Positions 17,500 through 26,809 are shown, counted from the stretch's first letter. The stretch is DNA of 64,000 nt from Enterococcus rotai (GCF_001465345.1 NZ_CP013655.1:1848673-1912672); one strand, 5' to 3'. Made by a program: numbers and translations. The notes: generated from the sequence alone by a model not told the origin.

Positions 17500-17976
17500 A
17501 TGACAATTGAACATGCACGTGTAGATGAACGTTTGATCCATGGTCAAGTAGCAACCGTTTGGACGAATACTTTAGGTGCTCAAAGAATTATGGTCGTTAA
17601 CGATTTAGCGGTCAAAGATCAAATGCAGATTGGGGCATTGAAGATGGCTAAACCTGCTGGCGTAAAATTATCGATCCTTTCCAAACGTAAAGCAATTGAG
17701 AAAATTTTAGCTGGTAATTACGACGACGAAAAAGTATTCCTGATTACAAAAGATATTCAAGATATGGCTGATTTGATCGATAGCGGTGTTCCCTTAAAAG
17801 CCTTTAATGTTGGGAACATATCACAAAAAGAAGGCAGTAAACCAATTAAAAAATCAGTGGCTGTTACTGAAACAGATGTCCAAACAATCAAACGTTTAGA
17901 TGAAAAGGGCATAAAAATCACAGCACAAATGATTCCTTCAGAATCTGATGAAACAATTTTAAACTTTATTAAATAA
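17500..17976 (+). CDS. PTS mannose/sorbose-family EIIB
   Basis: 158-aa cytoplasmic EIIB, which receives phosphate from EIIA and passes it to the sugar. The N-terminal ARVDERLIHGQVATVW contains the phosphorylated His15. The length is standard for this family. Third gene of the operon. Confidence 0.92.
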   Translation: MTIEHARVDERLIHGQVATVWTNTLGAQRIMVVNDLAVKDQMQIGALKMAKPAGVKLSILSKRKAIEKILAGNYDDEKVFLITKDIQDMADLIDSGVPLKAFNVGNISQKEGSKPIKKSVAVTETDVQTIKRLDEKGIKITAQMIPSESDETILNFIK

Positions 17977-17996
17977 GCAATGGGAGCTGAATATGC

Positions 17997-18848
17997 ATGG
18001 ATGCAATCAAAATTATCCGACAAAAATACAAAAACTTTTCTAAGGTCAATCGAAAGATCGCTGATTATATCTTGAAAGATCCAACCTTGGTTCTTTCCTT
18101 GACCGCAAATGAAATTGCATCCAATAGCGGCACCTCTCCCGCTTCTGTGACTCGTTTTTCTAAATCATTGACGTTTGATAGCTGGGAAGAGCTAAAACTG
18201 TCGATTGCAACAAAACAAGGTGCAGAACATGCGCCAAAAACAATCGACCCGATCGTAGCAGTGGACGATTCAATCGATACATTATGTGCAAAAGTAGAAT
18301 CTTTACTAAATGCAACGATCGAAGATCTATTTGAGTTAGTCGATAAGCAGGCTTTAAAGCGTTCGATTGATGTAATCAAGCAAGCAGAGACAATCTATTT
18401 GATGGGAATTGGTTCGTCCTCTTTAACGGCTTACGATTTATATCATAAATTTAATCGAGCTGGGAAAAAAGCAGTCTTTAATTATGACGTCCATATGCAA
18501 TTTGAATTTTTAAATTACTCTAAGCCAGCGGATGTTTTGATTGCAGTCTCGTATAGTGGCATGTCAAAAGAAGTCTTGATTGCTTGTGAAATTGCCCAGA
18601 AAAATCAAACGAAAATCATCTTCATTACTAGAAATGAAAGTGAACGGATCACGAAGTTAAGCGATGAAGTATTACTTGTACCAGCCAATGAACATCTACT
18701 GCGAGTAGGTGCAATTGCTTCGATCGCTTCTACCATGGCTGTAGGAGACGTCTTATATTTAGGCTCGATCCAAGATGATTTAGATACGACAATTGAAAAG
18801 AATATGATGGATACAAGAAAATTGGTAGAGAAACTGAAAGAAAAGTAG
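17997..18848 (+). CDS. RpiR/MurR family transcriptional regulator
   Basis: 283-aa regulator with an N-terminal RpiR HTH (about residues 1-77, including LTANEIASNSGTSPASVTRFSK) and a C-terminal SIS sugar-isomerase domain (about 120-260; MGIGSSSLTAYDLYHKF and AVSYSGMSKE). SIS domains sense phosphosugars; with murQ next door MurNAc-6-phosphate is the likely effector, as for E. coli MurR. It likely acts on the palindrome at 15620. Starts 21 bases after EIIB. Confidence 0.88.
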   Translation: MDAIKIIRQKYKNFSKVNRKIADYILKDPTLVLSLTANEIASNSGTSPASVTRFSKSLTFDSWEELKLSIATKQGAEHAPKTIDPIVAVDDSIDTLCAKVESLLNATIEDLFELVDKQALKRSIDVIKQAETIYLMGIGSSSLTAYDLYHKFNRAGKKAVFNYDVHMQFEFLNYSKPADVLIAVSYSGMSKEVLIACEIAQKNQTKIIFITRNESERITKLSDEVLLVPANEHLLRVGAIASIASTMAVGDVLYLGSIQDDLDTTIEKNMMDTRKLVEKLKEK

Positions 18849-18857
18849 GGATGTAGG

Positions 18858-19757
18858 ATGAAGTTAGATGAATTGACTACTGAGTCACGAAATGCTGCAA
18901 GTACAACTATCGATCAATTATCAACACTTGAAATGGTAAAAATCATTAATCAGGAAGATCAAAAAGTTGCGTTAGCCGTGGAAAAAGTCTTGCCAGAGGT
19001 AGCCCAAGCGATCGATCAAGCCGCTGAGCGTTATCAAAATGGCGGGCGTTTGATTTATTGCGGTGCAGGAACATCTGGCCGTTTAGGAACATTGGATGCA
19101 ATTGAGCTGACACCGACATACAGCGTATCACCTGACAAAGCATTTGGCCTGATTGCAGGTGGAAAAGAAGCCATGTTTCACGCAGTAGAAGGAGCCGAGG
19201 ATTCAAAAGAACTAGCAGAAGCAGATTTAAAAAAATGTAACTTAACGGATAAAGACGTAATAATTGCAGTTGCGGCTAGTGGAAGAACGCCTTATGCAAT
19301 CGGTGCGCTAGAATATGGTGAAAAAGTAAACGCTTTGACAATCGCTGTTACGTGTAATGAAGCGAGTGAAATGAATCGATTGGCGGCAATTGGTATTGCT
19401 CCTGTGGTCGGACCAGAAGTAATCACAGGTTCAACTCGTATGAAAGCAGGAACGGCCCAAAAAATGGTTTTAAATATGTTTTCAACAGGGATTATGATCA
19501 AAGTAGGAAATGTCTATCAGAATCTGATGGTCAATGTTCAACCAACAAATGAAAAATTGATTCAGCGTTCGATCCAGATTATTCATGAAGCAACAGGTGT
19601 TGAGCAAACGACTGCACAAGAATATTTGAATTTGGCACATAATCACGTAGCAGAAGCTATTGTAATGATTCAAGGACAAATCGGATTAGCTGATGCGCAA
19701 GCGCTATTGAATCAACATAATCGGCGTATTTCAGCTGTTCTTAGTGAGATAGGCTAA
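18858..19757 (+). CDS. murQ: N-acetylmuramic acid 6-phosphate etherase MurQ
   Basis: 299-aa SIS-domain enzyme that cleaves the lactyl ether of MurNAc-6-phosphate to GlcNAc-6-phosphate and D-lactate, feeding cell-wall sugar into glycolysis. Diagnostic segments: LTTESRN near the N-terminus, IYCGAGTSGRLGTLDA, FHAVEGAEDS, VAASGRTPY, EVITGSTRMKAGTAQK and a C-terminal HNRRISAVL. The normally PPT motif reads TPT (IELTPTYS), otherwise catalytic regions look intact. Located between the RpiR regulator and EIIA. Confidence 0.93.
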   Translation: MKLDELTTESRNAASTTIDQLSTLEMVKIINQEDQKVALAVEKVLPEVAQAIDQAAERYQNGGRLIYCGAGTSGRLGTLDAIELTPTYSVSPDKAFGLIAGGKEAMFHAVEGAEDSKELAEADLKKCNLTDKDVIIAVAASGRTPYAIGALEYGEKVNALTIAVTCNEASEMNRLAAIGIAPVVGPEVITGSTRMKAGTAQKMVLNMFSTGIMIKVGNVYQNLMVNVQPTNEKLIQRSIQIIHEATGVEQTTAQEYLNLAHNHVAEAIVMIQGQIGLADAQALLNQHNRRISAVLSEIG

Positions 19758-19810
19758 TGGCTAAAATAGAGTGCAAGAACTAAGAAGGATGTTTGAGTGG
19801 AGGAACAAGA

Positions 19811-20230
19811 ATGAAACCTAAATTAATTTTAATGAGCCACGGTAAAATGGCAGCTGAAACAGTACAATCAGCTAAAATGATCGTTGGTGATTTAATAGAA
19901 GCAACTGTTGTTTCTATGACGGAAGTTGATGGCCTGTCCGGCACAACAGATAAATTACTAAAGCTACTTGAACCGTTGGGCAATGATCCAGTGTTGATAA
20001 TAGCTGATCTAAAAGGTGGAACGCCGTGCAATGTAGCGCTGATGCAGATGAACGCTCGACCGAATTTACGTGTTTTATCTGGCTTAAACTTAGCGATGGT
20101 GATAGAAGCTGCAGTCTCGCCAATTGAGGAAATCGATGAATTGGTCGATTGTTTATCTGATATAGGTAAAAATGCAGTGGAGAAGATCGAGCTTCCTGAA
20201 CTAGACGATGAAGAGGAGTATGAAGAATGA
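19811..20230 (+). CDS. PTS mannose/fructose-family EIIA
   Basis: 139-aa cytoplasmic EIIA. The phosphorylated histidine is in LMSHGKMA (about residue 10), and ADLKGGTPCNVA is the second family motif. ATG at 19811 follows GGAGGAAC; the in-frame upstream GTG is less likely. Last intact gene of the operon. A 12-codon ORF starts by overlapping its stop (20227-20265) and then ends, possibly what remains of a lost seventh gene. Confidence 0.9.
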   Translation: MKPKLILMSHGKMAAETVQSAKMIVGDLIEATVVSMTEVDGLSGTTDKLLKLLEPLGNDPVLIIADLKGGTPCNVALMQMNARPNLRVLSGLNLAMVIEAAVSPIEEIDELVDCLSDIGKNAVEKIELPELDDEEEYEE

Positions 20231-20385
20231 AATTTGAGGTTAGGGCAGAATATCCATATTTCTGAAGCCTTCACATAGTAGGTACTACTCTATAGCGATT
20301 CATTCTATTCATGTTGATTTTCGACAATGTAATCGAAATGAAGTGTGGTGATTGATTCTGATTCCACCGTTTACTCTAATTCCAT

Positions 20386-20430
20386 GTGGCTGAGCTGTAA
20401 CTCATAGGGTTATGTCTCAGTCACTTTTTC
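20386..20430 (+). terminator. terminator of the PTS/murQ operon
   Basis: GTGGCTGAG pairs with CTCAGTCAC, followed by TTTTT. Confidence 0.65.
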
Positions 20431-20517
20431 AGTTATTGAAACATATTACTTGCAGGAATCCTTTATTTTTTTTGAATCTACATGATACAATAAAATTTCT
20501 TGGAAAGGAGTGCAACA

Positions 20518-21006
20518 ATGGAATCATTGAATTATTTACTAAAAATAGTAGACCAAATTAGTGGTCTACCTTTAGAAAATCTCGAAGTCGAGGAACAAAA
20601 TAAAGACTATCAAGGTCTAACCTTTTCAATCGGCCAACAAACATTCAGAAGTAGGAAAGCTAAAATAACGCCTAAAAAATTAGGCTACTTTGTTGCTTTT
20701 TGGGAAAAAGATGCGGCAAATAAAAATCAGCCATATGAGAGTATCTCTGCACCAGAAAAATGGATCATCACGATCTTTGATCAAGAGAAGGTCGGGCAGT
20801 TTATATTTCCCAAGGCCATTTTAGCTGAGCAACATATTTTGACAACCAGCTCGATCAAAGGAAAGATGGCCCTGCGCCTTTATCCGGATTGGGTTATGGG
20901 TTTGAATAAAACAGCCAGCAAAACTCAGCAATGGCAAAGCCCTTATTTTATTGATTTAACAGACACGTGGGATGTGAGCGTATTGCAACAGCTGTATTTT
21001 GACTAG
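20518..21006 (+). CDS. MepB family protein
   Basis: 162-aa soluble protein of the MepB family (PF08877). Recognisable segments are TFRSRKAKITPKKLGYFVAFWEKD, FIFPKAIL and a C-terminal MALRLYPDW. In Staphylococcus mepB lies in the mepRAB multidrug operon but its activity is unknown. ATG at 20518 follows GGAAAGGAG. No MepA or MepR is nearby, so a link to drug efflux cannot be claimed. Confidence 0.8.
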   Translation: MESLNYLLKIVDQISGLPLENLEVEEQNKDYQGLTFSIGQQTFRSRKAKITPKKLGYFVAFWEKDAANKNQPYESISAPEKWIITIFDQEKVGQFIFPKAILAEQHILTTSSIKGKMALRLYPDWVMGLNKTASKTQQWQSPYFIDLTDTWDVSVLQQLYFD

Positions 21007-21330
21007 TGTAGACAAAAAAACAAGAAATAAGCAACAAAGCTTATTTCTCGCTTTAATAGTCAGCAATAAAGAAAATACAAACAATCATCTTCGTATAAAG
21101 GAAGTATTGAAAAAGAGTACGTTGATGTTGATCGTTGTGTTTCCTTAAAGAATACTTGGGAGTAGTAATTGACTATTCGTTAAAGAATCACTGCTTACTT
21201 AATAAATCATCCAGGAGAATGGGTAAAAGCTGGTTGGGATCAGCGTTTAATATAGTCAATGGTTGGTTGACTATTATATGTTAAGATTTAAAAAGTAAGC
21301 AAGTGTTCTTTTAGATAGAAACGAATACAC

Positions 21331-21365
21331 AAAAAAATGGCGTTGGACACATATCCAACGCCATT
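21331..21365 (-). terminator. minus-strand terminator without an obvious gene
   Basis: AATGGCGTTGGA / CACATA / TCCAACGCCATT, a perfect 12-bp stem, followed on the minus strand by seven T residues. No minus-strand gene feeds it, so it may end a small RNA. Confidence 0.65.
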
Positions 21366-21520
21366 GTAAGTTCAATAAATAAGCATAAACATCTTCAAGT
21401 CAGAAAAAACTAGTATAAACCTCTAGAAATTTCTGTCAAAATTGAGTAAAATGGAAGATGTCAATGTATAAATATTGGCTTAAGCAACTTGATTGGTCAG
21501 GTGTTCACTGACTGTTCAGG

Positions 21521-21566
21521 GCTTCATGATTTAGTTGGTAGCTAAATCATGAAGTGCTTTTTTTTA
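21521..21566 (+). terminator. terminator in gene-poor region
   Basis: GCTTCATGATTTAG pairs with CTAAATCATGAAG and is followed by GCTTTTTTTTA. It has no obvious upstream coding gene on the plus strand except the 21-codon ORF at 21218. Confidence 0.75.
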
Positions 21567-22016
21567 TCCTATTCGTTTCTATCTATCCCCATTTTATAGG
21601 AAAACCCTTTTAGGGTCAATAAAGGGTTTGAAAAAAGTTACGTGAATCGCTAAATTGTTGTGAATAGGTCTGAAAAATATATCTACCAAAAACTAAAGTA
21701 AATGTGGCGTAACTAATGACTTAATGAGTGCTGAACAAAATCAGTGGGATAATGACATTAATTTATAAAGTAAAAGAGACGTAAGGATGATACAAGAGAC
21801 TATCATTTTTAGGGATTGCTTCTGCATCTACGGTTCTCGTTTCACTCCGATCCTTGAAGCGTGGAGGACCGTTTGCTCCCACTGTTTATCCAGACATTTT
21901 TTGTAGCTGACCAATTAATCAAATACTGTAGACAGTCTTTCCTTTAAAAAAGGCACTAGTTAGCGTAAAATGTAAGTGTATCCAAAAATATAATGAAGCT
22001 GTGGGGAGCAAAAACA

Positions 22017-22226
22017 ATGTTGATAGAACTTGTTTTAGTGCTGACGGTTTTCACATACGGCAGTAACTTTATCTTATATCTGATTCTTAGGACGAAAGAA
22101 AAAATCCAAGGAATCGAAAAATTATCGATCTTTTTTGGTGTAAATATGACGATTTTACTGTTAGACGGGTTTTTTTTGTTTATCGGAAAAGCAATATCGG
22201 ATAGTGGCGTTGCGGTTTTGGAGTAA
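22017..22226 (+). CDS. small membrane protein
   Basis: 69-aa protein with two predicted membrane helices (about residues 3-22 and 37-58) separated by a charged loop (RTKEKIQGIEK). I do not recognise a family. ATG at 22017 has GGGGAG 7 bases upstream; an in-frame ATG at 21993 has none. It has its own terminator, and lies upstream of the two-component system. Confidence 0.55.
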   Translation: MLIELVLVLTVFTYGSNFILYLILRTKEKIQGIEKLSIFFGVNMTILLLDGFFLFIGKAISDSGVAVLE

Positions 22227-22238
22227 GTATTGAAAGAG

Positions 22239-22277
22239 TGAAGGAAAGCTAGAATTAGTTTCCCTTCATTTTTTTCT
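22239..22277 (+). terminator. terminator after small membrane protein
   Basis: GAAGGAAAGC / GTTTCCCTTC imperfect stem followed by ATTTTTTTC. Confidence 0.65.
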
Positions 22278-22360
22278 TAAAAATTCGGCTAAAAGTCCTA
22301 TATGAATGACGCAGATTTTCTGATAAGGTACAATAGAAAGAAACAACAGGAGGTCAGCAA

Positions 22361-23035
22361 ATGGCAAAGATCATGATCATAGAAGATGAGACAACGATTC
22401 GTGAGCTAATCAGCGAAGAGTTGCAAAAATGGCAGTTTGATACATTCGGAACGACAGATTTTAATCATGTGTTAGAAGATTTTCAAAGAGAAGATCCGCA
22501 ATTGGTATTGTTGGATATCAATCTCCCAGTATTTGACGGTTATTATTGGTGTCAGAAAATCCGTGAAATTTCCAAAATTCCGATTATTTTTATTTCCAGC
22601 CGAAGTACCAATATGGATATGATTATGGCAATGAATATGGGAGCAGATGATTTTGTCACAAAACCATTTCAAATCGATGTGCTGATTGCGAAAATCAATG
22701 CACTTTTACGTCGCTCGTATAACTACTCAGAAGTCGGCAGTGAGATCATGTCTCATAATGGTATTACTTTAAATGTAGATAATGGTAGTATGGAAATCAA
22801 TGGTGAAGTGATTGATTTAAGTAAAAATGAATACCGTTTACTCTATATTTTGATCAAGAAACATGGCAAAATTTTGACACGAGAAAAATTATTGCGCGCT
22901 TTATGGGAAGACGAACGCTTTGTGGATGACAATACATTGACCGTCAATATCAACCGCTTAAGAAAAAAAATTGAACAAGCAGGTCTTGAAGGCTATATTG
23001 AGACCAAAGTGGGACAGGGCTATATCGTGCCATAG
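22361..23035 (+). CDS. OmpR-family response regulator (BceR/SapR-like)
   Basis: 224 aa. The N-terminal receiver domain has the acidic pair IEDE, phospho-acceptor Asp in LVLLDINLP, conserved Ser/Thr (FISSR) and Lys (FVTKPF). The C-terminal winged-helix DNA-binding domain runs from about residue 125 (LSKNEYRLLYILIKKHGKILTRE...). It is paired with the short intramembrane-sensing kinase that follows. In E. faecalis the pair at a similar locus is SapRS, linked to bacitracin response; equivalence here is inferred from recalled context. No BceAB transporter is adjacent. Confidence 0.9.
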   Translation: MAKIMIIEDETTIRELISEELQKWQFDTFGTTDFNHVLEDFQREDPQLVLLDINLPVFDGYYWCQKIREISKIPIIFISSRSTNMDMIMAMNMGADDFVTKPFQIDVLIAKINALLRRSYNYSEVGSEIMSHNGITLNVDNGSMEINGEVIDLSKNEYRLLYILIKKHGKILTREKLLRALWEDERFVDDNTLTVNINRLRKKIEQAGLEGYIETKVGQGYIVP

Positions 23036-23049
23036 AATAGGAGCAGAAA

Positions 23050-24075
23050 ATGACAATTGGGAAATATTTAAAAGATCATTGGTTGTTATTGATTGGCTGG
23101 TTATTTTTTATTGGAGTGACTTGTTTTATTTTGTGGCTTTCTCCAGATATGGTCGTGAATCCATCGGTTATTGGGTATTTGGTCTTATTACAAGGGTTGT
23201 TTTTACTTTTATTTTTAACAATCGATTATTCATTAAAGAAAAGCTGGTGGCGTTCTTTAGATATTTCAGAACATCCGCCATCTTTGCAACATTATCTAGG
23301 TGAAGCCTCAAAAGCAGAAGAAAAACTGGCTCAGGACTATATTAACGGGTTATTGGTGGAACACCAGCAAGTGATGCAGCAAGCAATCAACAATCAACAG
23401 GATCAAAAAGATTATATTGATTCCTGGGTTCATGAAATTAAAGTACCGTTAGCGGCTGTCAATTTAGTACTACAATCGATTGAAGACGATATTCCAGAAA
23501 AGAAATATTATTTAGTCGAAAATGAGTTAAGCAAAATCGATGAATATGTGGAGCAAGTTCTTTACTATGCTAGATTGGATAGTTTTTCCAGAGATTATTT
23601 GATCCAAGAATATTCGTTGAAAGAAATTGTTCAGTCGGTGATTCGGACACAAGGGAATTATTTTATTCAAAAGAGTTTGCAGTTTTCGATTGAAGGTGAC
23701 GACCAAATGGTGCTGACAGATGCAAAATGGGTGGCCTTTATTTTTAAACAACTTGTCAGTAATGCCATCAAATATACTCCAGCAGGCGGTAAGATCACGG
23801 TTATTATTTTCAGAACCAAAGAAGGGGCTTGGCTATCCTTGAAGGATACTGGGATTGGGATTCCTAAAGAAGATCAGCACCGGATTTTCGATAAAGGCTT
23901 TACAGGAGAAAATGGTCGGACTAGTGAACAGCATTCCACTGGTTTAGGTTTGTATTTAGCTAAAAGCTTGGCGGATAAGTTAGGCCATCAATTGACAATG
24001 GAGTCAGTTGAAGGAGAAGGCACGACTGTGAAATTGTTGTTTCCGTTTTTAAGTTATTTCAATGAGAGAAGATAG
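23050..24075 (+). CDS. intramembrane-sensing histidine kinase (BceS/SapS-like)
   Basis: 341 aa. Two close N-terminal membrane helices (about residues 12-30 and 38-58) with almost no extracellular loop are typical of BceS-type kinases, which sense through a partner ABC transporter. The phosphorylated His is in DSWVHEIKVPL. ATPase motifs are N-box NAIKYTPAGG, G1 DTGIGIP and G2 STGLGLYLAK. It starts 14 bases after the response regulator and is followed by a terminator, so any transporter partner is elsewhere. Confidence 0.9.
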   Translation: MTIGKYLKDHWLLLIGWLFFIGVTCFILWLSPDMVVNPSVIGYLVLLQGLFLLLFLTIDYSLKKSWWRSLDISEHPPSLQHYLGEASKAEEKLAQDYINGLLVEHQQVMQQAINNQQDQKDYIDSWVHEIKVPLAAVNLVLQSIEDDIPEKKYYLVENELSKIDEYVEQVLYYARLDSFSRDYLIQEYSLKEIVQSVIRTQGNYFIQKSLQFSIEGDDQMVLTDAKWVAFIFKQLVSNAIKYTPAGGKITVIIFRTKEGAWLSLKDTGIGIPKEDQHRIFDKGFTGENGRTSEQHSTGLGLYLAKSLADKLGHQLTMESVEGEGTTVKLLFPFLSYFNERR

Positions 24076-24078
24076 ATA

Positions 24079-24129
24079 GCTACGTTGAGAAATGGAATCA
24101 TTTTTTCTCAATGTAGGCTTTTTTATTTT
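24079..24129 (+). terminator. terminator of the two-component operon
   Basis: GCTACGTTGAGAAA pairs with TTTCTCAATGTAGGC, followed by TTTTTTATTTTT. Confidence 0.8.
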
Positions 24130-24344
24130 TGCTTGTTCTTCTTTCATTGGAAAATATAGAATTTATAAAGGTTTTTGCATACATTATTGTTAAATAGAGT
24201 ACGCTCCTTCAAGTCAATATTCTCTTATTTTTCATAATACAAATAATGAGAGAAATTTTAGTAAACTTTTTGCTCTCGTATAGTTGTATAGCAAACGCTT
24301 TTATTGTTAGACTTAACACATCAAACTTTTGATAGGAGCTTATT

Positions 24345-25208
24345 ATGGAGATATTAGTAGCGTTGATCCCGATGTTTGCTTGGGGTAGTATTGGTCTTGT
24401 CAGCGGCAAAATCGGCGGTAGTGCTAATCAGCAAACATTAGGTATGACGATTGGGGCCTTATTCTTTTCGACGATCATCTTTTTCATTGTTCAACCTGCG
24501 ATCACTATTCAAATGGTTGTAATTGGTATTTTATCTGGTTTATTCTGGAGTGTCGGGCAAAATCAGCAATTTCACGGAATGAAGTATTTAGGTGTATCGG
24601 TTGGGTTACCTGTTTCAACGGGGATGCAGTTGATCGTGAATACGATTGCTGGAGCGCTCTTTTTTCATGAATGGAAAGGCAGTCGAGATTATATTTTAGG
24701 CTTTATTGCTCTTGGTTTATTAGTATTAGGTGCCTATCTAACGGCTAGGCAAGATGATGATAGTGGTGTAAAAACATCGAATACGATGTTGGATTTTAAT
24801 AAAGGCTTGCGGGCGTTGATTTTTTCAACGATCGGTTATGGCGCATATACGATTATTATCAATGCAGCCGGACTTGATCCGATGGGGATTATTTTACCTC
24901 AAAGTATCGGGATGTTGATTGGTGCTAGCTTCTTTGCTTTTAAAAAGGTTAAGCTGGATCGGTATGTTTGGCGCAATATGAGCTGTGGTCTGTTGTGGGG
25001 CTTAGGAAATATTTGTATGTTACTGACGATGCGACAACTTGGTTTAGCAATCAGTTTCTCTTTATCTCAAATGGGGATCATTATCTCCACATTAGGCGGT
25101 ATTTATATTTTAGGCGAAACCAAGTCTAAAAAAGAAATGAGATATGTCGTAATTGGTTGCCTATTCGTCATTTTAGGTGGTATCCTTTTAGGGTATATGA
25201 AAGCGTAA
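24345..25208 (+). CDS. GRP-family sugar uptake transporter (RbsU/GlcU-like)
   Basis: 287-aa protein with ten predicted membrane helices. The N-terminal VALIPMFAWGSIGLVSGKIGG and later GLFWSVGQNQQFHGMKYLGVSVGLPVSTGMQL identify the glucose/ribose porter family in the DMT superfamily. It probably imports a monosaccharide by proton symport. A weak cre-like element (AGCAAACGCTTTTA, 24291-24304) lies upstream. Monocistronic. Confidence 0.88.
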   Translation: MEILVALIPMFAWGSIGLVSGKIGGSANQQTLGMTIGALFFSTIIFFIVQPAITIQMVVIGILSGLFWSVGQNQQFHGMKYLGVSVGLPVSTGMQLIVNTIAGALFFHEWKGSRDYILGFIALGLLVLGAYLTARQDDDSGVKTSNTMLDFNKGLRALIFSTIGYGAYTIIINAAGLDPMGIILPQSIGMLIGASFFAFKKVKLDRYVWRNMSCGLLWGLGNICMLLTMRQLGLAISFSLSQMGIIISTLGGIYILGETKSKKEMRYVVIGCLFVILGGILLGYMKA

Positions 25209-25232
25209 ATGTCATATTTACGCTTCTTTTTA
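25204..25232 (+). terminator. terminator after GRP transporter
   Basis: GCGTAAAT / GTC / AT-TTTACGC stem overlapping the stop codon, followed by TTCTTTTTAT. Confidence 0.65.
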
Positions 25233-25289
25233 TGAGGAAATTAGCAATTATTATGTTAGAAAATGGATTGATTTACTGGAGGAAAAGAA

Positions 25290-26678
25290 ATGTCGATGTT
25301 TCGGAAAAAAGAGCTGACAGCTGTTTCAAGTGAGCCAAGTGCTATGAAAAAGGATTTAAAAACAATGGATTTGATCATGCTAGGAATCGGGGCAATTGTT
25401 GGGACTGGGATTTTTGTTGTAACAGGTGTTGCTGCGGAACAATATGCAGGTCCTGCGTTGTCACTTTCGTTTTTAGTTGCAGCAGGAGCCATTGTTTTAG
25501 CAGGGTTATGTTATGCCGAGTTTGCTTCAAGGATTCCGGCAATTGGTGGCCCTTATGCCTACATGTATGTCGTTTTTGGAGAATTAGTTGCTTGGATGAC
25601 AGGCTGGCTAGTAATTTGTGAATTCTTCTTAGCGGTTTCATCTGTTGCTTCAGGATGGTCTGGTTATGTTCACGGATTTTTGAACAGTCTTGGTATTGAT
25701 TTACCGAAAGCTTTGAGTGGAGCGTATAACCCAGCTAAGGGTACGTATGTTGATTTGATCGCAGTATTGGTTTTATTTGCTGTTATGTTTTGGGTATCAT
25801 TAGAAGCTAAAACTGCTTTACGTTTGAATAATGTAATGGTATTTGTGAAGTTTGGGATTATTGCATTGTTCTTAATCGTTGGTATTTTCTATGTAAAACC
25901 TGATAATTGGCAACCCTTTATGCCTTTTGGTTTTTCTGGAGTCGTGAGTGGGGCGGCTGTGGTTTTCTTTGCCTTCTTAGGTTTTGATGCTGTAAGTATG
26001 ACCGCAGAAGAAGTGAAAAATCCTCAAAAGGATATCCCAAAAGGAATTATTGGGTCGATTATTATTGCGACTGTTTTGTATGTGATCGTGACCTTGATAT
26101 TAACTGGGATCGTTCCATTTGATGCACTTGGCGTAAAAGATCCAGTAGCATTTGCGATGCGTTTTGTGCAGCGTGATGGCGTAGCGGGTGTCATTTCTGT
26201 TGGCGCAATTTTAACCCTTTTAACTGTGACGATTTCGATGATGTATAGCTTAGCTAGAATTATTTATGCGATCAGTAAAGATGGGTTACTACCCAAATTT
26301 ATGAGCAAAATCGATGAAAAAAATCGGACACCGAAAAATGCTACTTATGTTGCAGGTGTATGTACAATGATCTTTGCTGGATTAGTACCGATGGAGTTAT
26401 TAGCGGAATTGACGAATATTGTGACATTGATGTACTTGATCGTGATGGCAATCGGAATTATTCGCTTAAGAAAAGTCGCCGGTGATCCCAAACCAGGGGA
26501 ATTTAAAATTCCGTTTGTTCCATTTGTTCCAATTTTGTTAGTGATCGTGAGTATTGGATTGATGTTACAGTTGCAAGCAGCGACGTGGAAAGCTTTTGCG
26601 ATAGCATTAGTCTTAGGTTTTGTGATTTATTTTGGTTATGGTTATAAACATAGTAATGAAAATAAGGAGAATAATTAA
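25290..26678 (+). CDS. APC-family amino acid permease
   Basis: 462-aa permease with about twelve helices. The first contains GIGAIVGTGIFVVTGVAA, typical of the APC superfamily; AFLGFDAVSMTAEEVKNPQKDIPKGI is the characteristic cytoplasmic loop. It is closest in style to YfnA/CAT cationic or neutral amino-acid permeases; the substrate cannot be read from the sequence. Shine-Dalgarno GGAGGAAAAG. Ended by a terminator at 26684. Confidence 0.88.
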   Translation: MSMFRKKELTAVSSEPSAMKKDLKTMDLIMLGIGAIVGTGIFVVTGVAAEQYAGPALSLSFLVAAGAIVLAGLCYAEFASRIPAIGGPYAYMYVVFGELVAWMTGWLVICEFFLAVSSVASGWSGYVHGFLNSLGIDLPKALSGAYNPAKGTYVDLIAVLVLFAVMFWVSLEAKTALRLNNVMVFVKFGIIALFLIVGIFYVKPDNWQPFMPFGFSGVVSGAAVVFFAFLGFDAVSMTAEEVKNPQKDIPKGIIGSIIIATVLYVIVTLILTGIVPFDALGVKDPVAFAMRFVQRDGVAGVISVGAILTLLTVTISMMYSLARIIYAISKDGLLPKFMSKIDEKNRTPKNATYVAGVCTMIFAGLVPMELLAELTNIVTLMYLIVMAIGIIRLRKVAGDPKPGEFKIPFVPFVPILLVIVSIGLMLQLQAATWKAFAIALVLGFVIYFGYGYKHSNENKENN

Positions 26679-26683
26679 GAGTA

Positions 26684-26718
26684 GAAATCAGTGATCGTAG
26701 TGGTTACTGATTTTTTTG
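26684..26718 (+). terminator. terminator after amino acid permease
   Basis: AAATCAGTGATC / GTTACTGATT imperfect stem followed by TTTTTTT. Confidence 0.6.
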
Positions 26719-26809
26719 AGTTCTTTTTCGAAAAAAAATGAATTTCACTGTAAATCGTGATTCGTTTAAAGTATAGTGAGAGTAAATAAAAAAAGGGAGG
26801 ATTCAAAGA

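Larger units (their letters stand above)
21007..22016. other. 1-kb gene-poor region with several hairpins
   Basis: No gene-sized frame. It contains a hairpin at 21023-21048 (after mepB), a minus-oriented terminator at 21331-21365, and a plus terminator at 21521-21566. A 21-codon plus ORF at 21218-21283 (MGKSWLGSAFNIVNGWLTII..) has AGGAGA abutting its ATG. A minus-strand 39-codon frame lies at 21763-21882 (GTG start, no Shine-Dalgarno, higher GC). The rest looks like decayed sequence. Small RNAs or peptides are possible but unproven. Confidence 0.5.

Noticed and set aside
22361-24075. Complete Bce-type detoxification module
   Set aside because: No BceAB-like transporter adjacent; only the two-component genes are present.
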